DNA from: Flavobacteriales bacterium UBA7430
GTDB taxonomy: Bacteria > Bacteroidota > Bacteroidia > Flavobacteriales > UBA7430
NCBI GenBank assembly: GCA_002478765.1
Contig: DLQO01000012.1
Location: 22,811 to 68,644, forward strand
Direction: 5' to 3'
DNA: 45,834 nt
In this document: piece by piece, positions 7,800-19,054 of the stretch
How the letters are laid out: each line of letters opens with the position of its first letter
Position numbering within the stretch: the stretch's first letter is position 1
The notes under the pieces: generated by a model
What the model saw: only the letters and a program-made list of their open reading frames with translations
Databases searched by the model: none
Told to the model about the DNA's origin: nothing
Made by a program: the position numbers and the translations under genes

Positions 7800-9428
7800 T
7801 CAGGTTTGAATAACTCCTACGTTGTATGCATCTTTTATGGGTGCATGATTGGCCGACTCAATTCCCATTGAAATTACATTTCTAGTTTCAAGCGGATCAA
7901 TGATGGCGTCAATCCACAATCGAGATGCAGCATAATACGGACTTGTTTGTTCGTGGTATTTATCCGTGATGGATTTAAGGATTTCTGACTCCTTTTTCGC
8001 AGAGAGTGTTTCTCCCTTTGCGGTTAATTTTGCTTTTTCAATTTGCAACAAGACTTTTGCTGCCTGATTGCCACCCATCACGGCAATTTGAGCCGTAGGC
8101 CAAGCTACAATCAAACGAGGGTCATAAGCTTTTCCACACATAGCATAATTACCAGCTCCATAAGAATTACCCATAACGATGGTGAATTTAGGCACGACAG
8201 AGTTAGCCATTGCGCTCACCAGTTTAGCACCATCTTTAATAATACCTCCATGTTCTGAACGCGAACCGACCATAAATCCTGTAACGTCTTGTAAGAATAC
8301 AAGAGGTATTTTTTTCTGATTACAATTCATGACAAATCTTGCAGACTTATCTGCGGAGTCAGAATAAATGACGCCTCCCAATTGCATTTCGCCTTGTTTG
8401 GATTTTACAACAGCTCTTTCATTGGCAACGATTCCAACCGACCATCCATCTATTCGCGCAAAACCACACACGATTGTTTTTCCAAAATCTTTCTTGTATT
8501 CGTCAAATTCAGAATCGTCCACCAAGCGTGTAATGATGTCTCGAACGTTGTAAGGCTTGTCTCTTTTTTGTGGAATGATTCCATAAAGATCCTTTTCGTT
8601 AACTTTTGGCTTTTTTGGTTTTACACGATTAAATCCTGCCTTCGGTTGTTCGCCAATCTTTGCAACAATGTTACGAATTCGTTGAAGGCAATCTTCATCA
8701 TTCTCAGCTTTAAAATCTGTGACGCCTGATATTTCACAATGTGTGGTAGCGCCTCCCAGTTTTTCATTATCAACATTTTCACCAATAGCCGCTTTTACCA
8801 AGTAAGATCCTGCAAGGAATATAGAGCCTGTTTTATCAACGATTAGTGCATCATCACTCATGATGGGAAGGTATGCTCCTCCGGCAACACATGAGCCCAT
8901 AACCGCTGAAATTTGAGTAATTCCCATGGCCGACATTTTCGCATTGTTTCTGAAGACGCGTCCGAAGTGGTCTTTATCTGCAAACAATTCATTTTGTAGG
9001 GGTAGAAATATCCCTGCACTATCCACCAAGTAGATGATGGGTAAGTTGTTTTCCATGGCTATTTCCTGTGCTCTCAAAGTCTTTTTTGCTGTTGTGGGAA
9101 ACCACGCACCCGCTTTAACCGTAGCATCATTTGCTACAACAACACATAGTCTACGAGAAACATACCCCAGACCCATGACAACGCCTCCTGAAGGGCAACC
9201 GCCATAATCTTGATACATGTCTTCTCCGGCAAAGGCACCCAATTCCATAAAGTTCGATCTATCGTCGGTTAGGTGGTTTATTCGCTCCCTGGCTGTAAGC
9301 TTGCCTTTTTGATGTTCCTTATCTATTTTATTTTTTCCGCCCCCAAGATTGATTCGAGCCAATCTTTTTTTCATTTCATTGAGTTGGAGTTTTAGAGCGT
9401 CTTCATTTTTTTTAAAATCTATATTCAT
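7800..9428 (-). CDS. Acyl-CoA carboxylase, beta (carboxyltransferase) subunit
   Basis: 542 residues from the ATG at 9428. The frame stays open further upstream to 9563, but that extension is Cys/Lys-rich with no family resemblance, and MNIDFKKNEDALKLQL fits the family start. It moves a carboxyl group from biotin to acetyl-, propionyl- or methylcrotonyl-CoA. Landmarks are GGGKNKIDKEHQKGKLTARERI, the first oxyanion region GSCVAGGAYLPIMSDDALIV, and the second around FLQDVTGFMVGSRSEHGGIIKDGAKL and GNSYGAGNYAMCGKAYDP. AWPTAQIAVMGG resembles methylcrotonyl- and propionyl-CoA enzymes. The biotin-bearing alpha subunit is absent from the window, so the substrate is left open. Confidence 0.88.
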   Translation of the reverse strand: MNIDFKKNEDALKLQLNEMKKRLARINLGGGKNKIDKEHQKGKLTARERINHLTDDRSNFMELGAFAGEDMYQDYGGCPSGGVVMGLGYVSRRLCVVVANDATVKAGAWFPTTAKKTLRAQEIAMENNLPIIYLVDSAGIFLPLQNELFADKDHFGRVFRNNAKMSAMGITQISAVMGSCVAGGAYLPIMSDDALIVDKTGSIFLAGSYLVKAAIGENVDNEKLGGATTHCEISGVTDFKAENDEDCLQRIRNIVAKIGEQPKAGFNRVKPKKPKVNEKDLYGIIPQKRDKPYNVRDIITRLVDDSEFDEYKKDFGKTIVCGFARIDGWSVGIVANERAVVKSKQGEMQLGGVIYSDSADKSARFVMNCNQKKIPLVFLQDVTGFMVGSRSEHGGIIKDGAKLVSAMANSVVPKFTIVMGNSYGAGNYAMCGKAYDPRLIVAWPTAQIAVMGGNQAAKVLLQIEKAKLTAKGETLSAKKESEILKSITDKYHEQTSPYYAASRLWIDAIIDPLETRNVISMGIESANHAPIKDAYNVGVIQT

Positions 9429-9588
9429 TGGTTTTATTTTTACAACAAGGTAAATATAGGGATAGTAGTTGAGTATTTTACTTTTTAAATGACATTGACA
9501 TGGAAAGCATTGTTTCTGTCGTTGAATGTTTTTGACAATCGTTGAAAGTGCACATAGCGTCATAATTGCTTAACTTTACACGAAAGTC

Positions 9589-9975
9589 ATGCCTATGAAA
9601 ACAGACAAAGATTGGAAAAATATTTTAGAGCCTGAAGTGTATCGGATTCTTAGAGAAAAAGGTACAGAGCGAGCTTTTACCGGACTGTTCGATCGACACT
9701 TTGAAGCAGGTACGTATGTTTGTGCTGGGTGTGAGGAAACATTGTTTCATTCGGATTCAAAGTTTGATTCGCATTGTGGCTGGCCCGCTTTTGATGATGC
9801 GAATGAAGGGAAAGTGAAGCAGGAGAAGGATACGACTTCTGGGATGATTCGAGTTGAGATTTTATGCGCGAAATGCGATGGCCATTTGGGGCATGTGTTT
9901 ACAGATGGACCTACAAAAACGGGTTTGCGTTATTGCGTAAATTCTTTAGCATTAAAGTTTAAAAACAAGCCTTAA
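9589..9975 (+). CDS. msrB: Peptide-methionine (R)-S-oxide reductase
   Basis: 128 residues, complete. It reduces methionine-R-sulfoxide in proteins. Zinc is held by C45/C48 (CAGC) and C93/C96 (CAKC). The catalytic cysteine is C116 in RYCVNSLAL, and C63 in SHCGWPAF is at the position of the resolving cysteine. There is no signal peptide, so it is cytoplasmic. It is divergent from the carboxylase gene across a 160-bp gap in which TAACTTTA (9571-9578) is a poor -7 box candidate. The second ATG, two codons in, is an equally good start. Confidence 0.95.
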   Translation: MPMKTDKDWKNILEPEVYRILREKGTERAFTGLFDRHFEAGTYVCAGCEETLFHSDSKFDSHCGWPAFDDANEGKVKQEKDTTSGMIRVEILCAKCDGHLGHVFTDGPTKTGLRYCVNSLALKFKNKP

Positions 9976-10227
9976 ATCATCATTCAAACATCTATACATG
10001 AATTATGGTGCATTAAGTAGGCTTTATTTGCGTTTAACTCACGTAAACATCTTGCATATACTTTAATTATTTACGATATTCGTTTTTTGTTGATGAATAT
10101 ATACCAAATCAATAGTAATTTTCAACAGACACAAATTAGAGATAGACAAATTCTGTTTTTAAGCGAAATTTCCTAATTTTGCTTACCTAGATAAAGATAA
10201 AATAAAACCCACATAAAACCATTTTTC
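9976..10227 (+). promoter_or_regulatory. Upstream region of aconitase with -7 box
   Basis: No ORF or strong hairpin is visible in these 252 nt. TAATTTTG at 10174-10181 matches the TAnnTTTG -7 box, 46 nt before the aconitase start, and would give a 5' leader of roughly 40 nt. No terminator is seen after msrB, so some read-through into aconitase is possible. Confidence 0.45.
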
Positions 10228-12495
10228 ATGGCTTTTGATATTGAAATGATTAAGAAGGTTTACGCTGCTTACCCGGAGCGTGTAGCTGCTGCAAGAAACG
10301 TAGTAAATAAGCCTTTAACTTTAGCTGAAAAAATACTCTACACGCACCTATGGGACGGTAAAACCTCTGAGCCTTACGTTCGAGGTGGATCTTATGTAGA
10401 TTTTGCTCCCGATCGTGTTGCTATGCAAGATGCTACGGCTCAAATGGCTTTGCTGCAATTCATGCAAGCCGGAAAAGATAAAGTAGCTGTTCCTTCTACT
10501 GCTCATGCAGATCATCTTATTCAAGCCAGAATAGGTGCCTCTAAAGATTTACAAGAAGGAATAAACAAGAACAATGAGGTATTTAACTTTTTAAGTTCTG
10601 TTTGTGATAAATACGGCATTGGCTTTTGGAAACCGGGTGCGGGTATTATTCACCAAGTAGTCTTAGAAAATTATGCTTTTCCGGGCGGTATGATGATTGG
10701 AACGGATTCCCACACGGTAAATGCCGGAGGCTTGGGAATGGTTGCTGTTGGAGTTGGTGGTGCTGATGCGGTTGATGTTATGGCGGGTATGGCTTGGGAG
10801 TTGAAGTTCCCAAAACTCATCGGCGTTAAATTAACCGGAAAACTAAACGGTTGGGCTGCACCGAAAGATGTTATATTGAAGTTGGCAGGAATCCTAACCG
10901 TAAAAGGTGGAACAGGTTGTATCGTTGAGTACTTTGGTGAGGGCGCTGAAAGCATGTCGGCTACAGGAAAAGGTACCATTTGTAATATGGGTGCTGAGAT
11001 CGGAGCGACAACGTCTACTTTTGGATATGACGACTCTATGAGACGTTATCTTAATGCCACTGACAGAGCTGATGTTGTTTCTCTCGCAGATCAAGTTGCG
11101 GAACACTTAACTGGAGATGCTGAGGTTTACGCAAGTCCTGAAAAATATTTTGATCAAGTCATAGAAATTGACTTATCCGAACTAACGCCTCATTTAAACG
11201 GTCCTTTTACGCCCGATTTGGCAACCCCTGTTTCAGAAATGAAAGAAAAGGCTGTAGCAAACGATTGGCCTCTGGATGTTGAGTGGGCACTCATTGGCTC
11301 ATGCACCAATTCTTCTTATGAAGATTTAACACGTGCTGCTTCTATCGTAGAAGATGCGGTAAATAAAGGAGTTCAACCCAAAGCCATTTTGGGTATAAAT
11401 CCTGGTTCTGAACAAGTTCGATTTACTGCGGAACGCGATGGCTTATTGGATACGTTTAATAAATTTGATTCAACACGCATATTTACCAATGCTTGCGGAC
11501 CTTGTATTGGTCAGTGGGATAGAGAAGGGGCTGACAAAAAGGAGAAAAATTCTATTGTTCACTCTTTCAACAGAAACTTTGCGAAACGTGCCGACGGTAA
11601 CCCGAACACACATGCTTTCGTTGCGTCTCCTGAAATGGTGGCTGCAGTGGCGATATCTGGTCGTTTGGATTTCAATCCACTAACGGATGCGCTTGAGAAT
11701 GATAAGGGTGAGTCCGTTATGTTGGCCGAGCCTTCAGGTTCTGAATTGCCATCGCAAGGGTTTGCGGTAGAAGACAACGGCTACCAAGCGCCTGCAGAAG
11801 ATGGTTCTGGTGTTGATATTGTTGTTAGCCCAGATTCAAAACGACTGCAACTGTTAAGCCCTTTTAGTCCATGGGATGGAAAGAGCATATTGGGCGCAAA
11901 GCTTCTGATCAAAGCAGAAGGGAAGTGTACGACGGATCATATTTCTATGGCCGGACCATGGTTGCGCTACAGAGGTCACTTAGATAATATATCAAACAAC
12001 TGCTTGATTGGTGCTGTGAATGCATTTGGTGGAGCTACGAACAAGGTAAAGAGTCAGCTTGACGCTTCATTCGATGAAGTACCTAATGTTGCTAGAACTT
12101 ACAAGGCAGCAGGAGTTCCTTCTGTTGTTGTAGGGGATCATAATTACGGTGAAGGTTCATCACGTGAGCATGCTGCTATGGAGCCTCGTCATCTTGGTGT
12201 TTGCGCTGTAATTGTGAAATCTTTCGCACGTATACATGAAACCAACTTGAAGAAACAGGGTATGTTAGGTTTGACTTTTGTGAATGAGTCTGATTACAAT
12301 CTTGTCCAAGAAGATGATACGTTCAACTTTACGGATTTAGATGCCTTTGCACCGAATACTCAACTTTCACTTGATTTGGTTCATGCTGACGGTTCTAGCG
12401 ATGCAATCAAATTAAATCATACCTACAATGCACAGCAGATTGAATGGTTTAAAGCAGGCTCTGCTTTGAATTTAATAAAAGTTCAGAACGCATAG
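10228..12495 (+). CDS. Aconitate hydratase, mitochondrial-type
   Basis: 755 residues. It isomerises citrate to isocitrate in the TCA cycle with a [4Fe-4S] cluster. The cluster ligands are C359 ([10 protein letters not shown]), C423 and C426 ([10 protein letters not shown]). The domain-4 swivel motif [22 protein letters not shown] carries the substrate-binding serine and arginine. The layout resembles the mitochondrial aconitases rather than bacterial AcnA/IRP or AcnB, and this type is usual in Bacteroidota. It is monocistronic: promoter upstream, strong terminator at 12509-12540. Confidence 0.96.
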   Translation: MAFDIEMIKKVYAAYPERVAAARNVVNKPLTLAEKILYTHLWDGKTSEPYVRGGSYVDFAPDRVAMQDATAQMALLQFMQAGKDKVAVPSTAHADHLIQARIGASKDLQEGINKNNEVFNFLSSVCDKYGIGFWKPGAGIIHQVVLENYAFPGGMMIGTDSHTVNAGGLGMVAVGVGGADAVDVMAGMAWELKFPKLIGVKLTGKLNGWAAPKDVILKLAGILTVKGGTGCIVEYFGEGAESMSATGKGTICNMGAEIGATTSTFGYDDSMRRYLNATDRADVVSLADQVAEHLTGDAEVYASPEKYFDQVIEIDLSELTPHLNGPFTPDLATPVSEMKEKAVANDWPLDVEWALIGSCTNSSYEDLTRAASIVEDAVNKGVQPKAILGINPGSEQVRFTAERDGLLDTFNKFDSTRIFTNACGPCIGQWDREGADKKEKNSIVHSFNRNFAKRADGNPNTHAFVASPEMVAAVAISGRLDFNPLTDALENDKGESVMLAEPSGSELPSQGFAVEDNGYQAPAEDGSGVDIVVSPDSKRLQLLSPFSPWDGKSILGAKLLIKAEGKCTTDHISMAGPWLRYRGHLDNISNNCLIGAVNAFGGATNKVKSQLDASFDEVPNVARTYKAAGVPSVVVGDHNYGEGSSREHAAMEPRHLGVCAVIVKSFARIHETNLKKQGMLGLTFVNESDYNLVQEDDTFNFTDLDAFAPNTQLSLDLVHADGSSDAIKLNHTYNAQQIEWFKAGSALNLIKVQNA

Positions 12496-12508
12496 TAAGT
12501 TTGAAACA

Positions 12509-12540
12509 AAAAAAAACCGCCAATGAGGCGGTTTTTTTTT
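12509..12540. terminator. Two-way terminator between aconitase and clpC
   Basis: ACCGCC and GGCGGT enclose the loop AATGA, with eight A on the left and a long T-run on the right. With the A-T pairs the stem reaches about 13 bp. It ends both converging transcripts. Confidence 0.92.
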
Positions 12541-12560
12541 GCTTGTTAAACACGTAAGTC

Positions 12561-15140
12561 TCAATTGAGATTCTTGTCATTTTTAGCTTTTTCAGCTTTC
12601 TTCTTTGGCTTGGATATTTTAATCTTTATGCATTTCTTTTTTGCATCAAAATCAATCAAAACTTTATCACCATCACCAATTTTTTTACTGATGATTTCTT
12701 CTGCCAACAGATCTTCTACGTGTTTTTGAATGGCACGTTTTAACGGACGTGCCCCGTATGCAGAATCAAAACCCTTATCGGATATATAATCTTTAGCAGC
12801 TTCGGTGATGCTTGGTGTAAAACCAATTTCCTCAATTCTTACAAAAAGTTTCCGTAACTCAATGTCTATAATTTTATGTATGTCCTCTCTTCCTAGGGTG
12901 TTGAATAAAACGACATCATCAATACGATTCAAGAATTCAGGCGCAAAGGCCTTTTTTAAAGACCCTTCAATGATACTTTTTGAATATTCATCTAGATTGT
13001 CTTTTTTAGCTGAGGTACTAAACCCTACGCCCGTGCCAAACTCTTTTAATTTTCGAGTTCCTATATTGGAAGTCATGATGATGATGGTGTTTTTAAAGTC
13101 AATTTTACGACCTAAACTATCCGTTAATTGACCATCATCCAAAGCTTGTAGAAGCAGGTTAAATACATCCGGGTGTGCTTTCTCGATTTCATCTAGTAAT
13201 ATGACCGAGTAGGGTTTACGCCTTACTCTTTCGGTTAACTGTCCACCTTCTTCATACCCAACGTAACCAGGAGGTGCACCAATCAATCTTGAGATGGAAA
13301 ACTTCTCCATGTATTCACTCATGTCAATACGTATCATCGCAGATTCGTTATCAAACAATAGATTCGATAATTCTTTTGCCAATTGAGTTTTACCTACACC
13401 TGTAGGCCCCAGGAAAATGAATGAGCCAATGGGCTTGTTAGGGTCTTTTAGTCCTACACGATTTCGTTGTATGGCTTTTACAATTTTCTCGATCGCATCA
13501 TCTTGTCCAATGACATTTTCTTTCAACTGATTAGCCATCAAAGAAAGCTTTGCTGTTTCTTTTTCAGCAATACGCTTTATAGGAATCCCAGTCATCATCG
13601 AAATAACTTCTGCGACATTGGTGTCGGTTACAAGTTCTCTGTGAACTTTAACTTCTTCTTCCCATAAAATTTGTGCATCTAAAAGCTCACTTTCCGTCTG
13701 TTTCTCAACATCTCTTAACTGAGCAGCTTTCTCATATTTTTGTTTTTTGACAACTTCAATTTTTTGATTTTTAATTTCTTGAAGCTTGTTTTCTAGTGAG
13801 ATGATGTTTTCAGGTACTTTTATATTGGTGATGTGTACTCGAGAACCGGACTCGTCTAAAGCATCAATAGCCTTATCGGGTAGGTGTCGATCACTGATGT
13901 ACCTGCTTGTTAAGGTTACACAAGCTTCAAGTGCTTCATCTGTATAAGTAACGTTATGGTGTGCCTCATAACGCTCTTTGATGTTTTTGAGTATTTGCAG
14001 CGTTTCTTCGTTGGATGTTGGTTCAACCAATACTTTTTGAAATCTTCGCTCCAAGGCACCATCTTTTTCAATGTGCTGTCTGTATTCGTCTAATGTGGTA
14101 GCTCCAATGCATTGAACTTCTCCTCTCGCTAATGCTGGTTTGAACATGTTGGAGGCGTCTAAGCTTCCTGCAGCTCCCCCAGCCCCTACGATGGTGTGAA
14201 TCTCATCTATAAAGAGGATGATGTTAGGGTTGTTCTCCAACTCATTAAGCACGGCCTTCATTCGCTCTTCAAATTGCCCTCTGTATTTAGTACCTGCAAC
14301 TAACGAAGCCAGATCAAGGGTAATGATTCTTTTGTCAAATAAAACTCGAGAAACCTTCTTTTTTACAATGCGAAGAGCCAGCCCCTCAGCAATGGCTGAT
14401 TTACCAACGCCCGGTTCTCCAATGAGAAGTGGGTTGTTCTTTTTCCTTCTCGACAATACTTGCGAGACACGCTCTATTTCTTTTTCTCTACCAATAACAG
14501 GGTCTAATTTACCTTCTTCTGCAAACAAGGTAAGATCTCTTCCAAAATTATTTAGTACTGGAGTTGTAGATTTAGACTTGGGTTTGCTTTTACTCTTTTT
14601 CCGAGAACTAAAATCTTCTGAGCTTGAACCTTCGGAGTCATCCTCATATTCATCATCTCCAGCAAAAGGAGTATCCGATCCTAATCCTTCATGAGGTTCA
14701 TCCCCAACACGACCCTCAAAATGCTCTTTAATGACTTCGTAAGAAATACCCAATTGATCCATCAATTGGTACATTGGATCTGATTCGTTTCTTAAAATGC
14801 ACAAAAGAAGATGCGGAGTCCCGATGATATCACTGCTAAAAAGCTTGGCTTCTAAAAAAGTGGTCTTTAATGCTTTCTCTGCTTGTTTTGTTAAGGGAAG
14901 GTTCGGGGTCTTTGAAGTTTTTGGAGACACTTCTGATGTAGAAATATCTTCAATACGTTTTCTTAGTAGCTTCAAGTCAATACCCAGGGATAAGAGGATT
15001 TGTATTGCCATTCCCTCGCCTTCACGAATGATTCCGAGAAGTAAGTGTTCAGTGCCGATATGTTTATGTCCTAGTCGTAAAGCTTCTTCTTTACTGTATT
15101 GAATAACATCTTTGACTCTTGGCGAGAAATTTTCATCCAT
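12561..15140 (-). CDS. clpC: ATP-dependent Clp protease ATPase subunit ClpC
   Basis: 859 residues. This Hsp100 unfoldase feeds proteins to ClpP. In order it has two Clp N-terminal repeats (about 1-145), an acidic and Ser/Lys-rich linker (about 145-195), AAA+ module 1 with Walker A GEPGVGKS at 241-248 and Walker B LFIDEIH at about 309-315, a middle segment with the UVR motif (about 455-490) that places it in ClpC rather than ClpA or ClpB, and AAA+ module 2 with Walker A GPTGVGKT at 578-585. The C-terminus is Lys-rich. It is monocistronic and divergent from gyrA. Confidence 0.95.
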   Translation of the reverse strand: MDENFSPRVKDVIQYSKEEALRLGHKHIGTEHLLLGIIREGEGMAIQILLSLGIDLKLLRKRIEDISTSEVSPKTSKTPNLPLTKQAEKALKTTFLEAKLFSSDIIGTPHLLLCILRNESDPMYQLMDQLGISYEVIKEHFEGRVGDEPHEGLGSDTPFAGDDEYEDDSEGSSSEDFSSRKKSKSKPKSKSTTPVLNNFGRDLTLFAEEGKLDPVIGREKEIERVSQVLSRRKKNNPLLIGEPGVGKSAIAEGLALRIVKKKVSRVLFDKRIITLDLASLVAGTKYRGQFEERMKAVLNELENNPNIILFIDEIHTIVGAGGAAGSLDASNMFKPALARGEVQCIGATTLDEYRQHIEKDGALERRFQKVLVEPTSNEETLQILKNIKERYEAHHNVTYTDEALEACVTLTSRYISDRHLPDKAIDALDESGSRVHITNIKVPENIISLENKLQEIKNQKIEVVKKQKYEKAAQLRDVEKQTESELLDAQILWEEEVKVHRELVTDTNVAEVISMMTGIPIKRIAEKETAKLSLMANQLKENVIGQDDAIEKIVKAIQRNRVGLKDPNKPIGSFIFLGPTGVGKTQLAKELSNLLFDNESAMIRIDMSEYMEKFSISRLIGAPPGYVGYEEGGQLTERVRRKPYSVILLDEIEKAHPDVFNLLLQALDDGQLTDSLGRKIDFKNTIIIMTSNIGTRKLKEFGTGVGFSTSAKKDNLDEYSKSIIEGSLKKAFAPEFLNRIDDVVLFNTLGREDIHKIIDIELRKLFVRIEEIGFTPSITEAAKDYISDKGFDSAYGARPLKRAIQKHVEDLLAEEIISKKIGDGDKVLIDFDAKKKCIKIKISKPKKKAEKAKNDKNLN

Positions 15141-15352
15141 AATAGCTATAAATTAAATGTAAATAATTTCTATACTACCAAAGGTAGGTAGCTTTTAACG
15201 AATAACGGAATATATAACTATCTTTTTTAACATTTAAAGCGTGTAAATTGTTAATTAATTCATTCAAATACACGCTCAAATCAGTGTATTTTAGCTTATA
15301 TTCGTCTGTCTTATATAATACATTTTAAAACAAACATAAAAAGCTCTTTTAG
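15141..15352. promoter_or_regulatory. Divergent clpC-gyrA control region with 8-bp inverted repeat
   Basis: AGCGTGTA (15238-15245) and TACACGCT (15269-15276) are perfect inverted copies separated by 23 nt. TATATTCG at 15297-15304 is a one-mismatch match to the -7 box, 49 nt before gyrA. The repeat lies just upstream of this box, in a position to act on gyrA transcription. Nothing else is recognisable in the gap. Confidence 0.4.
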
Positions 15353-17854
15353 ATGGCGGATGGAGAAAAGATAATACCAATAAACATAGAGGAAGAAATG
15401 AAATCTGCATACATCGATTACTCGATGTCTGTTATTGTTTCTCGTGCTTTACCTGATGTAAGAGATGGATTTAAGCCCGTTCATAGAAGGGTGTTGTTCG
15501 GTATGCATGAGTTGGGTATTCGATCAACAGGTGCGCACAAAAAGTCTGCGAGAATTGTCGGTGAAGTTTTGGGTAAATACCACCCACATGGTGATTCTTC
15601 TGTTTACGACTCCATGGTTCGTATGGCTCAAGATTGGTCCCTGCGGTATATGTTGGTTGACGGTCAAGGTAACTTTGGATCTATTGATGGCGACAGCCCT
15701 GCTGCCATGCGTTACACTGAAGCTAGACTTAAAAAAATCTCGGAAGAGATGCTTAAAGACATCGATAAAGAAACGGTTGATTTTCGACTAAACTTTGACG
15801 ATTCTCTTCAAGAACCTACCGTACTTCCAACCCGAGTTCCGAATTTACTGATTAATGGTGCATCTGGTATTGCTGTAGGTATGGCAACCAACATGCCTCC
15901 TCACAATTTAACTGAAGTCATCAATGCAACCACGGCGTACATAGACGACAATGCAATTGATACGGAAGGCTTAATGAATTACGTAAAAGCGCCAGACTTC
16001 CCGACAGGAGGTACTATTTACGGTTACGATGGGGTTCGGAATGCTTTTGAAACAGGTAAAGGTAGAGTCGTACTTAGAGCCAAGACGTGTTTTGAAGAAG
16101 TGGACGGTCGTGATTGCATCATCGTCTCTGAAATACCTTACATGGTCAATAAGGCTGACATGATCAAGAAGACTGCTGATCTTGTGAACGATAAAAAAAT
16201 TGAAGGCATCTCTGACATCCGCGACGAATCGGATCGAAATGGAATGCGTATCGTGTACATTCTAAAGCGTGATGCCATTCCGAATATTGTCCTCAATAAA
16301 TTATACAAATACACTTCGTTACAAAATTCGTTTTCGGTAAACAACATTGCCTTGGTTAAAGGCAGGCCTATGTTACTTACCCTAAAGGAAATGATCAAGT
16401 ATTTTGTAGAGCACAGACACGAAGTCGTGGTTCGTAGAACACAATACGAATTAAAACAAGCTCAAAAAAGAGCTCACATCCTTGAAGGATTATTGATTGC
16501 ACTGAACCACTTGGATGATGTTATTGCTTTAATTAAGGCCTCTAAGACGCCTGAAGAGGCTCGTGAAGGCTTGATGAGTCGTTACGAATTATCTGAAGCT
16601 CAAGCGAAAGCAATACTCGATTTAAGACTTCAAAAATTAACAGGATTAGAACAAGATAAAATTAAGGCTGAGCACGCTGAGCTCATGAAGTTAATCGCGC
16701 ATTTAGAAGACATCCTATCCAATGAGCCTCTTAGAATGAAAATCATTAAGGATGAACTTATTGAGATTCGTGAAAAGTACGGTGATGAACGAAGGACAGA
16801 CATCGAGTATGCTGGTGGTGATTTAAGCATTGAGGACATGATTCCTAATGCAGAAGTTGTGATTACCATTTCTCATTTGGGCTACATCAAAAGAACGTTA
16901 TTGTCTGAGTACAAAACTCAGAGTAGAGGTGGAGTTGGTTCAAGAGGGGCAACTACAAGAGATAAAGATTTTGTAGAACACATCTTTATGGCTACAAATC
17001 ATAATTACATGTTGTTCTTCACGGAAAAAGGCAAATGCTTCTGGTTAAAAGTATATGAGATTCCTGAAGGGTCAAAAACTTCTAAAGGACGTGCCATCCA
17101 AAACTTAATCAACCTTGAGCCGGACGATAAGGTTATGGCTTATCTCAATGTAGACAACCTGAAAGATGAAGAGTACATCAACAACCACTTCATCATCATG
17201 TGTACCAAGAGAGGGGTAATTAAAAAGACCACCCTTGAAGCCTATTCAAGACCTCGAGTAAATGGTATTAACGCCATAGGTATACGAGAAAATGATCAAT
17301 TGTTAGAAGCTAAGCTTACCACTGGTGACTCTTTTATTATGCTTGCTGCAAAATCGGGTAAAGCCATACGTTTTCATGAAGATGCTACACGGCCGATGGG
17401 AAGAAATGCGACCGGTGTTCGAGGTATTCGTATTGAAGACCAAGATGAAGTAGTGGGAATGATTTGTGTAAATGATGAAGAATCTAATGTATTGGTGGTT
17501 TCTGAAAATGGGTACGGAAAACGATCCCATATAGAAGACTATAGAATTACCAATCGTGGTGGTAAGGGTGTCAAAACAATAAGCATCACGGACAAGACAG
17601 GGGATCTTATAGCCATCAAGAATGTTATGGATGAGAATGATTTGATGATCATTAAAAAATCAGGTGTAACCATTCGTATGGAGGTAGCAAATATGCGCGT
17701 TATGGGTAGAGCTACCCAGGGTGTTCGACTCATAAATTTAAAAGATCATGAGAATATTGCCGCAGTAGCTAAGGTTAATAAAGATGAAGAAGAGTCAGAG
17801 TCTCCTGAAAGTATTGAAGGAGATGTGGGTACTTCTCCTGAAAATAACTCATAA
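15353..17854 (+). CDS. gyrA: DNA gyrase subunit A
   Basis: 833 residues. The breakage-reunion domain carries catalytic tyrosine Y121 ([10 protein letters not shown]). The quinolone region reads [12 protein letters not shown]82 and D86 correspond to E. coli S83 and D87, so the common resistance changes are absent. The C-terminal beta-pinwheel repeats begin near residue 510, and the GyrA-box position reads QSRGGVG rather than E. coli QRRGGKG. From memory, similar forms occur in other Bacteroidota. The last ~25 residues are an acidic tail. The TPR gene starts 9 nt downstream, so the two are co-transcribed. Confidence 0.97.
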   Translation: MADGEKIIPINIEEEMKSAYIDYSMSVIVSRALPDVRDGFKPVHRRVLFGMHELGIRSTGAHKKSARIVGEVLGKYHPHGDSSVYDSMVRMAQDWSLRYMLVDGQGNFGSIDGDSPAAMRYTEARLKKISEEMLKDIDKETVDFRLNFDDSLQEPTVLPTRVPNLLINGASGIAVGMATNMPPHNLTEVINATTAYIDDNAIDTEGLMNYVKAPDFPTGGTIYGYDGVRNAFETGKGRVVLRAKTCFEEVDGRDCIIVSEIPYMVNKADMIKKTADLVNDKKIEGISDIRDESDRNGMRIVYILKRDAIPNIVLNKLYKYTSLQNSFSVNNIALVKGRPMLLTLKEMIKYFVEHRHEVVVRRTQYELKQAQKRAHILEGLLIALNHLDDVIALIKASKTPEEAREGLMSRYELSEAQAKAILDLRLQKLTGLEQDKIKAEHAELMKLIAHLEDILSNEPLRMKIIKDELIEIREKYGDERRTDIEYAGGDLSIEDMIPNAEVVITISHLGYIKRTLLSEYKTQSRGGVGSRGATTRDKDFVEHIFMATNHNYMLFFTEKGKCFWLKVYEIPEGSKTSKGRAIQNLINLEPDDKVMAYLNVDNLKDEEYINNHFIIMCTKRGVIKKTTLEAYSRPRVNGINAIGIRENDQLLEAKLTTGDSFIMLAAKSGKAIRFHEDATRPMGRNATGVRGIRIEDQDEVVGMICVNDEESNVLVVSENGYGKRSHIEDYRITNRGGKGVKTISITDKTGDLIAIKNVMDENDLMIIKKSGVTIRMEVANMRVMGRATQGVRLINLKDHENIAAVAKVNKDEEESESPESIEGDVGTSPENNS

Positions 17855-17863
17855 TTTATACCT

Positions 17864-19021
17864 ATGAAAAAAAGTGTTTTAATTTGGGTAGCTATACTTG
17901 TGACAAGTCAGGTAATGGCTCAGAAATCGGAATTAACCAGTGCGATTTTGTCATTCAGAAAACAAGATTTAACATCTGCTCGGTCATACATTAGTGCTGC
18001 AGAGGATAAACTTACTTCTGGGGGAACTCTGAAATCAAAAGATCTTGGGAAGTTCTGGTTTAACAAAGGACTTATATTTTCCACCATTTATGACAGTCAG
18101 AAGGATTTAGACTTGCTAAACATTGCTCGAGATGCCTACATGCAAAGCATTGAGGTTGAAGGGAGTTCTTATGTTAAAAAATCAACCAATGAATTACTTC
18201 GGTGTGTAAACATCTACAATGCACTTGCAATTCAGAAGTATGAGGCGAAAGAATACGCAGACGCTTTACTTCTTTTTGAAACGGTTGTAGATGTAAATGC
18301 TTATAAAACTATTGGTTTAGTTGACACCGCTAACATGTTTAATGCCAACTTAATGGCTATTGAAGCTAAGGATTCAGATAAAGTGATTGAATTGAGTTCA
18401 AGGTTGATTGATGTTAATCCCAGAAATGGAGATTATCACATCTATCTGATTAAAGAACTTACTATAAAAGATGACGCTAAAGCACGATTTGAAGCCGTAA
18501 AAAGGGGGAGAGCATTGTCTCCCAATCATACCGGATTGATTTTTGAAGAAGTAAATTATTACTTGTCAATCAATGACAATGTTTCTTTGTTATCTAGTTT
18601 AGATCAAGCAATTGAAGCTGCGCCGGAAAATAAAGTTTTACATTTTGCAAAAGGAACGGCACTGGGATCTTTGAAAAGGTATGATGCAGCAATTGAAGCA
18701 TATCAAGATGCCATATCTCTAGATGGAGATTATTTTGATGCTAACAACAATCTAGCCAGCTTGTTTTTAGATCAAACAGCCACGCTAATTGATCAAATGA
18801 ATAATTTGGGTTTGAGTCAGTCGGATCAAATAAAGTACAACAAACTCAAAACACAGAGAAACAATCTGTATGTAAAGGCCAAACCTTTTCTAAAAGAAGC
18901 GGTTCGCATTGATCCTAATGCTTTACAAGTTTTGTATGCTCTTAAGGATGTATGTTACCAAACCGACGATATGGATTGTTGGAAGGAAACCAATTCAAAG
19001 ATTAAGGCATTAAACAATTAA
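17864..19021 (+). CDS. Secreted TPR-repeat protein
   Basis: 385 residues. Residues 1-19 are a signal peptide ending in VMAQ. The rest is alpha-helical, with tetratricopeptide-like repeats; the clearest is VLHFAKGTALGSLKRYDAAIEAYQDAISLDGDYFDANNNLA at about 260-300, and another ends with PFLKEAVRIDPNALQVLYAL. The likely site is the periplasm, as a protein-interaction scaffold. It lies directly behind gyrA, a placement I recall in other Bacteroidota but could not check. No enzyme motif is visible and no function is proposed. Confidence 0.8.
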   Translation: MKKSVLIWVAILVTSQVMAQKSELTSAILSFRKQDLTSARSYISAAEDKLTSGGTLKSKDLGKFWFNKGLIFSTIYDSQKDLDLLNIARDAYMQSIEVEGSSYVKKSTNELLRCVNIYNALAIQKYEAKEYADALLLFETVVDVNAYKTIGLVDTANMFNANLMAIEAKDSDKVIELSSRLIDVNPRNGDYHIYLIKELTIKDDAKARFEAVKRGRALSPNHTGLIFEEVNYYLSINDNVSLLSSLDQAIEAAPENKVLHFAKGTALGSLKRYDAAIEAYQDAISLDGDYFDANNNLASLFLDQTATLIDQMNNLGLSQSDQIKYNKLKTQRNNLYVKAKPFLKEAVRIDPNALQVLYALKDVCYQTDDMDCWKETNSKIKALNN

Positions 19022-19029
19022 TCAAATAT

Positions 19030-19054
19030 GGGGGAGTAACACTCCCTTGTTTTG
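19030..19054 (+). terminator. Weak terminator after the TPR gene
   Basis: GGGAGT (19032-19037), loop AAC and ACTCCC (19041-19046), extended by G-T pairs, are followed by TTGTTTT. The stem is short but sits 10 nt after the stop codon, where a gyrA operon terminator would be expected. Confidence 0.55.

Noticed and set aside
9429..9563. N-terminal extension of the acyl-CoA carboxylase gene
   Set aside because: The 45 extra residues are Cys/Lys-rich and unlike the family; MNIDFKKNEDALKLQL at 9428 is a normal start.
16900..16960. Non-standard GyrA box (QSRGGVG) as evidence for topoisomerase IV or loss of supercoiling activity
   Set aside because: The overall length, acidic tail and pinwheel repeats fit GyrA, and I recall similar boxes in other Bacteroidota, so it is probably lineage-typical.
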